A stretch of DNA of 64,000 nt from NCBI GenBank assembly GCA_947359465.1, contig OX375872.1:136264011-136328010 (forward strand), in the 5' to 3' direction. Source of the DNA: Metellina segmentata (lineage: Eukaryota > Arthropoda > Arachnida > Araneae > Tetragnathidae). The translations under genes were made by a program, and so were the position numbers. Under the pieces are notes generated by a model, which saw only the letters and a list, made by a program, of their open reading frames with translations, was not told the DNA's origin and did no database searches. Below are positions 10,980 through 23,189 of the stretch, piece after piece (within the stretch, counting starts at the first letter, position 1; each line of letters opens with the position of its first letter).

Positions 10980-11165
10980 TGTGTTTTATAATGTCTATAC
11001 CCTGTTTGAAATAAACATTTCAAGGTACATAAAAGTACGTAGGGTTCCTACGTTTTGTCATCTCTGTAGTCTATTTAAAATAAACATTTAAGGACAAAAG
11101 TTTGTTTCATACCAATTTTTTGTAATCTCTAGTGTCTATTTAAAATAAACTTTTCAAGGAACAAA
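10980..11165 (+). repeat. short direct repeats, about 65-76 bp
   Basis: Three diverged units contain GTCTATTTAAAATAAAC followed by a TTTCAAGG-like block (near 10993, 11069 and 11134). Confidence 0.55.
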
Positions 11166-12574
11166 AAATTGTGGTTAATACAAATAACGTGCATTATCAC
11201 AACCTCTTTGCTTTCCTTGTTGCTTTTCTTTTTTGTTTTCGTTCCTACTATTTTTTTTTTTTGCGGAATTGCTAAAGGTAAACTTCCTACGCCGTTTTAT
11301 ATTATTTACGGTGCCAATCACATTCAGATTAAAAAATAAGTAGTGATTGATTGTTAACTGTATCCAATACCGTATGAGCTCAATATCCTTGTTTATATAC
11401 ATAATTCTCGTTCTAGTTTGTTTGTTTTTTGTATTTTTGCAGCCTCTCTGTGTAAAATAGCTATTGCAAACAAAAAAATTATGTATTGCATTTATTTTTG
11501 AGTTAAAATTAGTAATTCCTTAAATAGTTTCAGTCTTTTACTTTCAAAACTATTTATATAAAAATATTCTTGAAAAATGTAAAAGAAAGTACGACAGTGT
11601 ACTTTGATTTTGTTCAGAGATTCTTTAAACATAACACTTTATATGAAGTAATAATTTTCCATCTATTATTTGCAAGACTATCAAACATAATGTGATATAT
11701 TATCGTAATAAGCATTCATTTTAACCTACCTCATGTAATTGCATACAAACTAAATTAGATACTTAAAATTAATTTAAGTTCTGAAAGCTTAGTACACCGT
11801 TCGCAGACGTTTGCCTACGAAGAAGAATTAAATACCAGTAGCATGTTAAACATCAAAAGCACTATGATTGAAAGAGACTTTAAGGATAATAATACAGGCT
11901 TTTATTTCTATCTATAGAACGAAATTATAACCAGTTTAATGCTGAATGGTTAACATCAGATACGTGACATTAAGTGCGTGATATCATAATATATTTTCTA
12001 CAGCTTTCAATGCAAATTTCATTCATTTAAACTTGAAATTAATGTCAATTAAACCTATAATAGTTAGTTTATTATTTATGATAAAACGGAAACTCTTAAT
12101 AGTCATATTTCGAATAAGAGAATTAATTTTCAGTCTATATCATTGGGGAATAAATTTTACACATTAATATTCCTCTATCACACTACAAGGAAGTGTAAAA
12201 ATGTCTGCTGTTCTAAATTCAGTGCTTCTTAGAAAAGGTATGACTGACATGAATAGCAGACGAATTCTTAGAAAAACATTAATTTCTTAACAAAGATGCG
12301 AATTTTTTTTACATAACATATATTTATGTCAATTCCTTCAAGAGAGAAATCAGTGCCTGGGATATGAATGCCCTTTAAGCCTATAATATTTAAACTTGGT
12401 TTAGGTTATACCTTAGTAAATGTATGAATTCTTAGAAAGCCATGAATTGCGAAGATATGAATTTTTATAAAGACGTGCATAGCTAAGCCATGAGTTCTTT
12501 CAAAGACATTCAGAGCATAGACATGAATTCTTAGAAAGCCATGAATTACAAAGACATAAAGCAGAGACAAGGAA
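11166..12574. other. AT-rich spacer with minor direct repeats
   Basis: No gene was found. GAATTCTTAGAAAGCCATG recurs near 12427 and 12521. A poly-T run lies near 11250. Confidence 0.4.
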
Positions 12575-13331
12575 AAACGAATCCTTTAGAAATATTTTAT
12601 TGCTCCTTTCTTGTGAGAGAATTCATTGGAAAGATCCTATTATTATTTTCCTTGAAAGTGAATACTTTGGAAATATTTTATTTCTCCTTTCCTTGAAAAA
12701 ATCTTATAGTAAGGTTCTGTTGGTCATTTATTTGTTATAGAATGCTTTAAAATGATTTTACCCCTTCTATCTTGCAATGGAATCCTTTGAAAATATTATA
12801 TTCTCCCATTCCTTGTTAGTGAATCCTTTGGAAATATTCAATTATCCCTTTCTTTGGAAATATTATATTTCAATATTCCTTAGAATAAATGCTTTGTAAT
12901 ATTCTGTTAGTCATTTCTTTTTAATAGAATGCTTTGGAAAGATTCTATTGTCCATTTCTTTGGATATTTTCAATTTCAACATTCCTTAGAATAAAATCCT
13001 TTATATGATTTTTTTATTAATTTCTTTGTGATAGAATACTTTGGTTATATTATATTGTTTTTATATTACAATAGAATCATTTGGATATTTTCTGTTGTTT
13101 TTATATTGCAATAGAATCATTTAGAAATTTTCTATCTTTATTTCCTTGGAAGTTAATACTTTGGAAGGGGATTCATTTCTTCCTTTTTTTAGAAGTAAAG
13201 GGAGAGAAAGATATATGTCTCTTTTCCTTAGAATATAATCATTTGAAACTAATATATTGTTTAAGAAGGTTAAAGCTGGTTAAGAGTCACGGAGGAACAA
13301 ATGCAGGTTACAAGATGGAAATACCAGAGGG
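12575..13331 (+). mobile_element. M41 element with AGGGTTAA end
   Basis: A diverged 41-bp array (units like CCTTTGGAAATATTTTATT, C/T-rich joins TTTCCTTG) is followed at about 13262 by the conserved right flank (AAGAAGGTTAAAGCTGGTTA). It ends CCAGAGGG before TTAA at 13332-13335. The left end is not defined. Confidence 0.65.
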
Positions 13332-13437
13332 TTAAATTTTCAATTCCTACAACCCAGAAATCGTATCAAATACTGCTGTAAGCAAAGAGCAGAATTTAAA
13401 TTCTCAACAAAGAGAAAGAGAGTGAATAATATGTATA

Positions 13438-15197
13438 CACTGGCAAAAAAAATTAAAGGAACAACCATAAAAAGGTGCTTTATATTAATTATATTTAGTG
13501 AACTTCAAGGAAAGATGATTGGTTGGTAACTCAATGTCAACGTTATCACATATTCCAATGGAATTCACCATCGCTACAGAAAAATATGCACATTTTTTAG
13601 CCCGTTCTTTCGGTACGTGTGAAAAGGAGTGCAAGTGGGTGATTTGAAATCTAATTTCAAGGATTGTACGAATTGTTGGATATAATTTTCGCTTGTAGTT
13701 GCTGGAAGATGTCGTCTAGAAAAAATTTGACGTATTGTGAGAATTGGCACGTGATAGGGAAAATGGAAGCAGGGCAGACAATGATAGAGGTCTGTAAAGA
13801 CTTGAAAATTAGCCAAAAGTGTCATGTCAAGAATCTGGAAACGGTTTAAAGTCCAATGAAATTCAGCATCGCTACAGAAAAATATGCAAATTTTTTAGCC
13901 CGTTCTTTCGGTACGTGTGAAAAGGAGTGCAAGTGGGTGATTTGAAATCTAATTTCAAGGATTGTACGAATTGTTGGATATAATTTTCGCTTGTAGTTGC
14001 TGGAAGATGTCGTCTAGAAAAAATTTGACGTATTGTGAGAATTGGCACGTGATAGGGAAAATGGAAGCAGGGCAGACAATGATAGGGGTCTGTAAAGACT
14101 TGAAAATTAGCCAAAATTGTCATGTCAAGAATCTGGAAACGGTTTAAAGTCACTGGTAATGTGCACAGACAACCAGTTCAAGGTCGAAAACGTGCTACAA
14201 CAGACTCTCAGGACCGTTATTGGGCAACGATTGCTAAAAGAAACAGACAACTGACATCAGTTCAGATTGCAGGAGAGGTTCGCTGCAGCAACAGAAACTC
14301 GACTATCCAGATTTTCTGTGAGTGACAGGATGCATAAAAGAGGGTTGTATGCAGGGAAACCCATGTATTCTATTCCACTAACTCGAGCCCAAATGCGCCT
14401 TTTTAAAGTAGTGCAGAGATCATCGTGATTGGAGTACCACGGACTGGAGCCGAATTATCTTTACCGATGAATCCCGATTTTGTTTAGAGAGTGATTCCAT
14501 ACGTGTTATAATATGGAGGAAGAAAAACACACCCAACAAACCTGCAAACATCCGTGAAAGGCATCGATACAAGGTGTTAGAATCATGGTATGGGCGGGCA
14601 TCATTTTGAATGGCCGCAATGACCTACACATATTTACAAGTGCAATTGTGAATGCTGAAATATACAGAGATGATGCTCAATGTCCTCATGTCAAGTTGTT
14701 TAGGGGTGCAATCGTTAATAACTTCCTCCTAATGGATGATAATGCGCGTCCTCATCGTGCTGCACTAGTGACTGATTATCTTGAAAGCGAAGGAATCCAG
14801 CGAATAGAGTGGTCCACATATTTCACCAGATTTAAATCCGATAGAACATGTGCAGGATACTCTAGGACGCCGAATTACATCTCGGTAACCCCCACCTAGA
14901 ACTCTCCAGGAGTTTCAAGGCGCTATTTACCTCGAATGCACTTTGTTACCGCAAGCACTTCTGAATAATCTAATCCACAGTATTGAAAATCGCTGTAAAG
15001 CTTGCATTTCGGTTAGGGAGAACACATACCTTATTAATGTTTCCTGTGTGTCTCTAAAAAGTTGTAACAGTAAAATGTTCTTATCCCACCTTGCATCACC
15101 TATTACTATGTTTTTATTAAGTTTATATTTTGCAGAAATAGGCAGTCCAGCATTTTGAATATATGTCAGACATGTCAAAATAAAGATCTTGTGCCAG
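13438..15197 (+). pseudogene. degenerate Tc1-like transposon
   Basis: The ends are short and imperfect (CACTGGCAAAAAA on the left, TTGTGCCAGTTT on the right). In several frames it keeps transposase pieces: an N-terminal helix-turn-helix starting MSSRKNLT (twice), a second HTH with the GRKRATT hinge (14122-14325), a TDES-type first catalytic Asp (about 14460), MVWAGI and DDNARPHRA (second Asp, 14585-14800), and in a shifted frame SPDLNPIEH (third acidic residue, about 14835). Multiple frameshifts and stops make it inactive. It is DD34E-type by motif. The N-terminal part is tandemly duplicated. Confidence 0.85.
13553..14148 (+). repeat. 298-bp near-identical tandem duplication
   Basis: Bases 13553-13850 and 13851-14148 align with only about five to seven mismatches. 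The unit covers the transposon's 5' region and the start of the transposase, giving two copies of the same 61-codon frame. Confidence 0.9.
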
Positions 15198-15230
15198 TTT
15201 CATGTTCTTATCTGCAAAATTATTCAAGTA

Positions 15231-15275
15231 TCTCTCTCTCTCTCTCTCTCTCTCTATAAATAAATAAATAAATAA

Positions 15276-15310
<35 letters not shown>
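15231..15310 (+). repeat. compound microsatellite (TC)n-(AATA)n-(TA)n
   Basis: Perfect TC dinucleotides run into AATA tetranucleotides and then TA dinucleotides. Confidence 0.97.
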
Positions 15311-15316
<6 letters not shown>

Positions 15317-15566
15317 CACTTTCAAATTATTAAACAGTAAATGAAATCCCAGGATAAGTTTACTGGAGGTACCCTTCATGGACATAGCATGACACATTCT
15401 ATTACAATTCATTTGCTATACGTCACCTTATAATATCACCTTATATTATTTACTTATAATATTCACCTTATATAAATATCACTTTATAATAGTACCTTAT
15501 AATATGCATTATGTTATTCATCTTAAATATTGCTTTTTTCAAAAAAAGAACTAGAGAGAACTATAT

Positions 15567-16124
15567 ACTCTGCTCTACAATAATGGACCGTACCGCAAGA
15601 TGAGATGGTATAAGGTAAAAAATACATGCTTTAATAGGGGTATGGTCCCCCACGTGCTGCAATTGCACTAGGAACCCTTCTGAGGGTTTGATACACAGCT
15701 ATGTGTATTTGTGTCCGTTCTTGCTGCAATGATGTTGTCATCTCATCTGTAGATCTCGGACGTTGTTCCCCGGTCCGTAAGCGTCGCTCTAACTCGTCCC
15801 AAAAATATTCTATGGGGTATAGGTCGGGACTCTGAGCAGGCCAGGGAAGACGTTTTGCATCCATATATTGATACCGCTACTTCACAGAAACTACAATATG
15901 ACATGGAACGTTGTCGTCGTGGAAGTACCATTCGTCCATTCCATAAAATTGCTAGAGGGTAGGAAGAACCTGATTGTCCAAAATGTTCATGTAGGCATAG
16001 ACGTTCAATCTACCAGTAATAACATGCAAAAGTCCCAGGCCATGCCACGAAAATCACCCTTAAACAAGTAGTAGGATTTTATACAAATCCGCTGCCGGCC
16101 ATTTCAATATTGTTTTGGGTTGTG
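15567..16124 (-). mobile_element. short Tc1-like deletion derivative, copy A
   Basis: The ends resemble CTACAATAATGGACCG on both sides. The minus strand encodes a broken C-terminal transposase half: a DDN-type second Asp region (about 15915) and WPAQSPDLYPIEYFWDELER (third catalytic region, about 15800-15860). The N-terminal DNA-binding domain and first catalytic Asp are absent. It has the same internal junction as copies at 17290, 22643 and 30041. Confidence 0.8.
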
Positions 16125-16574
16125 TATATATCTTTTTAAACCGTATAAAAAATATAAAACCGTGAACGAGATCCCAGAGTCAATTCACAGAAGTCGCCCT
16201 TCATGGGCATAACATGACACATCCCATTACAATTCATTTGCTACATATCACCTTAGAATATAGATACTTCGTTTTCAGTTCCGCCTAAGAAAATCAGTCT
16301 ACTTTCACTTCAAGATCTAAAATTTCCGTAGCGACGAGAAGACTGAAATACGTTGCAAACTGTCTTCGAAACTTCCACACGCGCATATTTACATTCTGAA
16401 TTGATATTCTAAGGAAGCGCCAGGAAAAGGAGTAGGAGTTCTTCAAAAAGGAAGAAAAAATCACGCAAGTGAAATATTCTGATATTGAAATACTATACTT
16501 TGGAAAAGGCTTGTATACCAATTCCTGTTTGTAACTGGCTTGATACGGACTTCTCATCTCATGTATTTTCGGTA
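16125..16574. other. unassigned sequence
   Basis: No recognisable feature. The 96-codon minus frame at 16294-16584 has no motif. Confidence 0.3.
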
Positions 16575-18030
16575 TCAAATTCAATTTTAAAGGAAATGCG
16601 GTACTGTTTAGAATATATAATTTGGAATAAGATTTACGAAAATACGGAGTGCCACTTCAACTCCAAGTTTCGATAGTTAAATATAGTGTTTAATAAGTGA
16701 TTCCACTTGTACAAATTATATTCGGATGTGTTCGTAATAAACTTTTATGAAATTTAGAGTATTTAATTCAATTTTCGAGAAATGTAGAGTAGATTAATTT
16801 TAATAATCAAATAATTTCCAATAAATTACTCGTCTAGTCCGAATTGATACCCAAAACGCTGTCCAATTTGTTACCCAAAGTGATAGAAAAACACACGGGA
16901 TTATCGTAACGTCCTTGATATATTATCAGTAAAATTTCAAATTATCACATTCAATTTTCACGAAAGTAATGTTTATAATAGGCAATAGCAAAACACTAAT
17001 TTAATAATGTCGAATAATAAATCCTCTAGTTGAAAAGGGTAGAAATTAATGTAATTATTTTATGTGTTAAAATGCATTTCTATGAAAATTTCAAATAATC
17101 AAATTCAATTTTCGAGGAAATGTTATACTGTTCCGAATAAATTATTTGGAATTGGATATTCGCGATTTATACTCGAATATGACTTGCCATTTTAGCTCCA
17201 AATTTCAATAAGTAAATATAGTACCCAATAAGAGTAATTCATTTAGTTCACAAATTAATATTCACATGTGTTCTTAATATATATACATACTACCCGACAA
17301 TAATGGACCGAGAGCCAGCGGATTTGCTTAAAACCCGACTACTTGTTTGGGTGTTTGTGTTATGGCCTGTGACCTTTGTATGTTGTTCCTGGTTGAAATT
17401 GAACGCCGACGGCTGCATGAACATTTGTGACAATCAGGTTCTTCCTACGCTGTGGTAATTGTATGTAATGGACGAATATTACTTCCAAGACGACAAGTGA
17501 AGCAGTGGTATAAAGTTGGATACGGATTGTTGCAGTCATGTTGCTGCCTCTGTGAAGCAGCGGTATAAAGATATGGATGTAAAACGTCTTCCCTGGCCTG
17601 CTCTGAGTCCCGACCTAAACCCCATACAATATTTTTGGTACGAGTTGGAACGACGATTAAGGACAAGGGAACCACGTCTGAAAATCTACAGTTGAGCTGG
17701 GGACATTCTTGCAGCAGGATTTGACACAAATACCCATAGCTGTGTATCAAAACCTTGTTGAAAGTATGCCCAGAAGGGTTATGAGTGTAATTGTAGCCCG
17801 TGGGGACCATTCCCAAGCATGTATTATTTCCCTTATACCATCACATCTTGCTGTCAGGTTCATTATTGTACCGTAGTGTATTTTATGAAACTTTAAAGTT
17901 ATGAAATTCAATTTTCGAGACACGTAGTGTAAATTAATTTAAATAAGCAAATGATTTCTAATTAGTAAGTATCTAATCAAAATTGATACCCAAAGATTTG
18001 TCCAATTTAATACCCAAAGATTATCATCAT
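16575..18030 (+). repeat. 524-bp tandem repeat, second unit interrupted
   Basis: TCAATTTT landmarks at 16581 and 17105 are 524 bp apart. The similarity continues through ACTCCAAGTTTC / GCTCCAAATTTC, AAATATAGT and GATACCCAAA-----TGTCCAATTT blocks. The second unit resumes after the Tc1-like insertion (about 17877) and ends near 18030. Confidence 0.7.
17290..17876 (+). mobile_element. short Tc1-like deletion derivative, copy B
   Basis: The ends are CTACCCGACAATAATGGACC and the inverted CATTATTGTACCGTAG. The C-terminal transposase half is broken by frameshifts but retains a SPDLNPI-type third catalytic region (about 17610). It inserted into the second unit of the 524-bp repeat. Confidence 0.8.
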
Positions 18031-18197
18031 TACTTATTATTTTTATCTATGATGCATCAATAAATTATATATTAATCAATGATGCATCAATGATAACTAC
18101 TATTGAGTTTAAAATAGACGATGAATTTGTTTTCGCGTTATCAATACTAGTTATTTCAAGTTATGATACATTAATAAGTTATAAATCGATATATGAT

Positions 18198-18300
18198 GAT
18201 GTATCAATAATTGATATATCGATCTATGATATATCAATAGTTCATATATCAATCTATGATGTAGCAATAATTGATCTGTCTATCTGTGATACATCCACGA
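18198..18300 (+). repeat. 30-bp tandem repeat
   Basis: GAT landmarks at 18198, 18228, 18258 and 18288 give an exact 30-bp period (unit like GATRTATCAATAATTGATAT plus ATCGATCTAT). Because 30 is a multiple of three, it generates a 79-codon frame with ten-residue repeats, probably not a gene. Confidence 0.8.
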
Positions 18301-18329
18301 TTACTTCTATTGTCCAATATAGACAATGA

Positions 18330-18998
18330 ACTGCTTTTAGTTTTTACTAAAATGAGCCAGTAGACAATCCGATTCAAGGCGCGTATTCGCAACTTAAGCC
18401 CTTTTTCATAACGAATACATATTTTTACTTCACTGTATAGAAAAGTTGATATTTATTAGGTCAATATCTTGAGAAGAAAACGGAGCTCTACTTCATAAAT
18501 ATCAAAGCTGTTCAAAAACTCCGTGTAGACTTGATATATATCACTTTTCTGAAATCACAACAGGAAGATCATTTCTTTCATTCATCTTTGCTTCCGAACT
18601 ATTTCTTATTAAAAAATAACCTGTTTCCCAAGAATGAGAACTCATATAATATGTGTGTGGAATATATGTTTTAGCTACTTTTCATTATATGTAAGTATCT
18701 TACGTATGCGAATATTACGGCATACGTTTATTATTATTAATGTTTAGCATGGCTCAGACATATGTAACACTTCAAATGATAATGATATATGTGACAAAGT
18801 TCCAACAGTATTCGGGTGTACAGTGTGAGCTTTTTATCTAGTCACATTTAACCTGATTAAAATCCAAAAAATCAAGACTTTTCTCCATCTTTCGATCTCA
18901 GGTCATAGACAATGTATTAGAAAGACTGAACTACGTCAAATCTAAATATTATAATAATAACATGGATACTTTCAGACAACTGTTTATTTATCTAGTTT
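18330..18998. other. unassigned AT-rich sequence
   Basis: No recognisable feature. Confidence 0.35.
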
Positions 18999-19002
18999 TT
19001 AA

Positions 19003-20748
19003 CCTTCGGAGTGTCAAGAGATTTCCTAGAAGTGTAGTGTTGCTTTTACTCTACAACTCACTTAATGACTAAATAACTACATCTATTAGATGAAGGAATT
19101 CCTGGATTCTTTAACATTTAAAACAATTCCATTATACGTATTCTATGATTAGAATTCTTTAGTAAAATCCCGTTACCCCGTCCTTTCATTATAAAAAAGA
19201 ATAATTTAGTAAGATTCTGTTGGTCCTTTCCTTTGAATAGAACTCTTTAATACGATTGATTCTGTTTGTTCTTTCCTTAAAACAGAATACTTTAGAAAGA
19301 TTGTTTTGGTAATTTCCTTCAAATAAAATTATTTAGAATGATTCCGTTGGTCCTTTTCTCAGAAGAGAATAATTTAGAAATATTTTGTTAGCATTTTTTC
19401 CTTCGAATGAATTTCTTTAGTAAGAGTCTGTTTGTATTTTCCTTAGAATATGATACTTAGAAAATATTATGTTGGTACTTTCCTTAGAATATAATTATTT
19501 AGTAAGATTCTGTTCGTTCTTTCCTTAGAATAAAATACTTTGGAAATATTATGTTGGTATTTTCCTAAGAATATAGAATACTTTAGTAAGAATCAGATGG
19601 TCCTTTTCTTAGAAGAGAATAATTTAGAAAGATTTCGTTGGTGTTTTCCCTCAAATAGAACTCCTTAGAAAGATTCTGTTTGTTTTATTCTTCGAATAAA
19701 ATACTTTGGAATGATTACAGTGGTCCTTTCCATAGAAAAAATTAATTTAGTAAGATTCTGATGTTCCTTTCCTTCGAAAAGAAATTTTTAGTAGATTGTG
19801 TTTGTTCTTTTCCTTCGAATAGAAATTTTAAGTAGATTGTGTTTGTTATTTTCCTTCGAATAGAAATTTTCAGTAGATTGTGTTTGTTCTTTCCTTAGAA
19901 TAAGATACTTTGGAGAGATACCGTTGGTACTTTCCTTAGTAGAGAGTAGTTTAGTAAACATTATGTTGGTCATCATTCAATTGATCCCTTAATTGGAAAA
20001 TAATTAGTTGGAATTATAATATTGTATTTTTCCTTGGAATATAATCCTCTTAAACGATTATCCTGGTCTCTTCCTTAAAATAGAATTCTTTAAACTGATT
20101 ATATTGATCCCTTAGTTAGAAAAGAATAATTGGGAAAGGTATACAATTGGTTCTTTCCTCAGAATAAAATTATTTGGAACTATTCTATTGTCCCCCATTC
20201 TGAAAATATTAACCCATTTCTTAGAATACAATAATTTGGATAGATTCCATTGGTCATATCCAAAGATTTGAATGATATGGAAAGATTCTATTGTTACTTT
20301 ACTTAGTATATAATCCATTGGAAAGATTATATTATTCCTTTACTTATAATATAATCCATTGGAAATATTCTATTGCTCATATCCTCAGAACATAATTATT
20401 TGTAAGGATTATACTGCTCCTTTCCTGAGAATACATTCATTTGGAACGATTATATTGGTCATTTTCAAAGAACTCAATCCTTTCAAAATGGTCTATAAAT
20501 AGTTTACTTAGAATAGAATCCGCTGGAAAGTTTTATCAGCTCTATCTACTTAGTATTGATTCCTTTTTGGAATGATTCAATTGTTCATTTACTTAGAAAT
20601 TGAATCCATCGGAAAGATTCTGCTGCTCATTTCCTTCGAATAGAATCTCTTGGAAAATTACACTGTCAACAAGATCAATATTGGTTAGAAGTCATGCAGG
20701 AAAAATTGAAAGTTGCGAGGTAGAATTATGTGTGAGCCATTCAGAAGG
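19003..20748 (+). mobile_element. M41 element, best-preserved copy
   Basis: It is flanked by TTAA on both sides (18999-19002 and 20749-20752). The ends are CCTTCGGAGTG on the left and CATTCAGAAGG on the right, so they are inverted with about ten of twelve bases matching. From about 19110 to 20660 it is a diverged 41-bp minisatellite: CCTTAGAA landmarks at 19441, 19482, 19523 and 19564 are exactly 41 bp apart. A typical unit contains AATAGAATC, a nine-base loop and GATTCTATT. The TTAA target and CCYT ends fit the piggyBac (or Kolobok) superfamilies. No transposase is encoded. Confidence 0.75.
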
Positions 20749-20752
20749 TTAA

Positions 20753-21634
20753 GATGTACTATCGCAAGATATCATAAAATGTTCCTTAGAAACTCAACTA
20801 CATGCATGATACATAAAAGAACTTAGTGTTAAAATTAATTAAACTTACTATTCAAAACAAGACTTACAGATATTGAAAGTTTTTTCACAGGTAATCTAGA
20901 AGAATTGCTCAAACATCAGCATTGACATTTTATGAACTTAAATAACTATGTATCTCTTTCTTATTCACTTGAAATCCTCTGTCAAGAAACTCCAAATTTC
21001 CGTGTCGGTTATATTAAAAAACATTATCTACAAAACCATAAATACCAAGTTTTAGTTCTGCTTTAATAAGTCCTTTAAATGAGTTTGAAATCCTGAAGTA
21101 TTTTATTCCTTTTGAGAAGATGAAAAATTCATAACACTCACAAGTGATGCCTCGCAATCTCCCTCCAAAAAAAAATTAAGAAACTCAAAGTCCAAAATTT
21201 TAATACCATCGAATAAAAATGGAAAATGGTTAAAGACTTAAGTACCACAATCCTCCTCTGAAGGCGAAATAGATTTTTTTGAAACAGCGATAATTTCTGA
21301 ATATATTAAAAGATTTTGGTTTATTCAGACTCAAAACCACTTAAAATTAATATCGTTATACGACTTTTTTCATCATGACGTGTAATAAAAATTAAAATTG
21401 TTTATTTGACTGAGAAAAAGGATAGATTTTGTTTTCCGAGTCCTTTTGGATTGCGTTGTATATCCTGATATGATATTTAACAAAGTTCACCTAAAAGCTT
21501 ACATTCATTTCATTAATTTTCAACACATCTTTAATACATGTATCTGATTTAGGTAAATGCTTAAATTGTTTTTAAAATTGCATTCACCTATATTATTTAT
21601 TTAGAAGAAAATCTATTTTCCGTATAGCTCTGCA
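20753..21634. other. unassigned AT-rich sequence
   Basis: No gene or clear repeat was found. Confidence 0.35.
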
Positions 21635-22269
21635 TCTCTACTATAATAAAAGGAAGTGTTTGTATGTGTGCGGTGTGTACCGTCCTGACGAATCTATGGC
21701 GCTTACTATAACAAAATCTGGCACACAGGTAGTCCGAATTTTTTGCGATTTTTGCGTCCAGCCCAAATTTTAAAATTTTATCTAGAACATCGAAAACATA
21801 AAATTAATTTGCTAGTTTTTTTCAGATTCCTTTCTTCTTTCCGTAATATGACGTCATTGAAGAAATGCGTGAATTTTGCTATTTTCGATCTCTGACGTCA
21901 CAAGTGTTTTTTGTCCAAAAGCCTTGGGAACCAAGCCAAGTTTTCCTATTCTAGCGTGTTTTGATTTACGTTGTTGATTAGTATGACTTTCTTGCTAGCC
22001 ATTTCAATTTTGTCACGGACAAAGACTATTTGAGTTTTCCTATTTTCGCGATAGATTAAGATAGCATGAAAATTTTAACGGATTAAAAATCTGCGGGACT
22101 TATTTTTAAAATAATTTTTTTAAATCTTTTTAATGATTTTCAATATCAGTAAGATTTAATGTGTCCAGCCCGATTTTGAAATTTTAATCTAAAATGTTTT
22201 TTAATTAATTTATTGGCGTCAATACGTTGCCTGTGAACTGTAACGGGCAACGCCGTGCTGGCTACGCAG
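21635..22269 (+). mobile_element. Helitron-like non-autonomous element
   Basis: The left end TCTCTACTATAATAAAAGG follows an A. The right end has the GC-rich hairpin-like ACGGGCAACGCCGTG block followed by CTACGCAG and then T. A 5' TC, a 3' hairpin just before a CTRR-like end and A/T flanks are Helitron features. CCAGCCC-AATTTT-AAATTTTA-TCTA occurs twice (about 21755 and 22165). No Rep/helicase is present. The 3' terminus is not a perfect CTRR. Confidence 0.5.
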
Positions 22270-22642
22270 TGTGGATAGTATCTGATATATCCTCACAGTT
22301 CTATTCTTTCAATAGGGGAATTGAGGGAATACTTCCTTTAAATAAAAAGGAGTGTACGGGCTTCAAAGAAATAAGGTACTGCTGTGATCTTTTCATTTCC
22401 TATGGAGTTTACTGTCTTTAGTAAACACGGTTCTCCCACTCTCTGGATACCCAAGCGATCCTTTTAGACTTCCACCCCATTCTATTCCCAAATCCCTTTT
22501 TCTCCTTCACGGTATTATTTACTTGATACTGCCTCGTGCTTGGCGCAATTTGGCCAAATATGGGCTATGCACCATACAACGCTGAAACAACCGAGCAAAC
22601 ATCTTTCAATGTAATAGGTACATTAAATATTAGTTTACTAAA
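22270..22642. other. unassigned sequence
   Basis: No recognisable feature. Confidence 0.3.
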
Positions 22643-23141
22643 CACTACCCTACAATAATGTACCGGACGCCAGCGGGTTTACATAAATTCCGACTGCTTC
22701 TTTGGGGTTGTTTTTCTTGGTATGGCCTGGGACATTTGCATGTTGTTCCTGGTAAATTGAACGCCGACGTCTGCATGAACATTTTATTCAATCAGTTTCT
22801 ACCTAAGCTCTGCCAATTTTATGGAATGGACGAATGTTACTTCCAAGACGACAATGTCGTGTTGCAGCCTCTGTGAAGCATTGGTATCAAGATATGAATA
22901 CAAAACCGCTTACGGACCAGGGAACCACGTCCGAAAACTACAGCGGAGCTGGCGACATTCTTGCAGCAGGAATGGACACAAATACCCACGGGTGCATATC
23001 AAAACCGTGTTCAAAGTATGCCCATAAGAGTTGCTAGTGTAATTGCAGCACGTGGGGGACCATCCCCCTATTAAAGCATGTATTATTTCCCTTATACCAT
23101 CACTCACATCTTTCTGTCCGGTCCATTACTGTAGGGTAGTG
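22643..23141 (+). mobile_element. short Tc1-like deletion derivative, copy C
   Basis: TIRs CACTACCCTACAATAATG and the inverted CATTACTGTAGGGTAGTG match well. The frame at 22658-22876 reads into WGCFSWYGLGHLHVVPG and a DECYFQDDN motif (second catalytic Asp). The third catalytic region is deleted. The junction between terminal repeat and C-terminal half is the same as in the other copies. Confidence 0.85.
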
Positions 23142-23189
23142 TATTAACCCACTGAAAATCATGAGATTTCTTAGTAGTGCAAGGCCTTG

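Noticed and set aside
17445..17816. 123-codon minus-strand frame
   Set aside because: It is antisense to a broken Tc1 transposase fragment on the plus strand.
18090..18329. 79-codon frame with ten-residue repeats
   Set aside because: It is a by-product of a 30-bp tandem repeat with no independent coding evidence.
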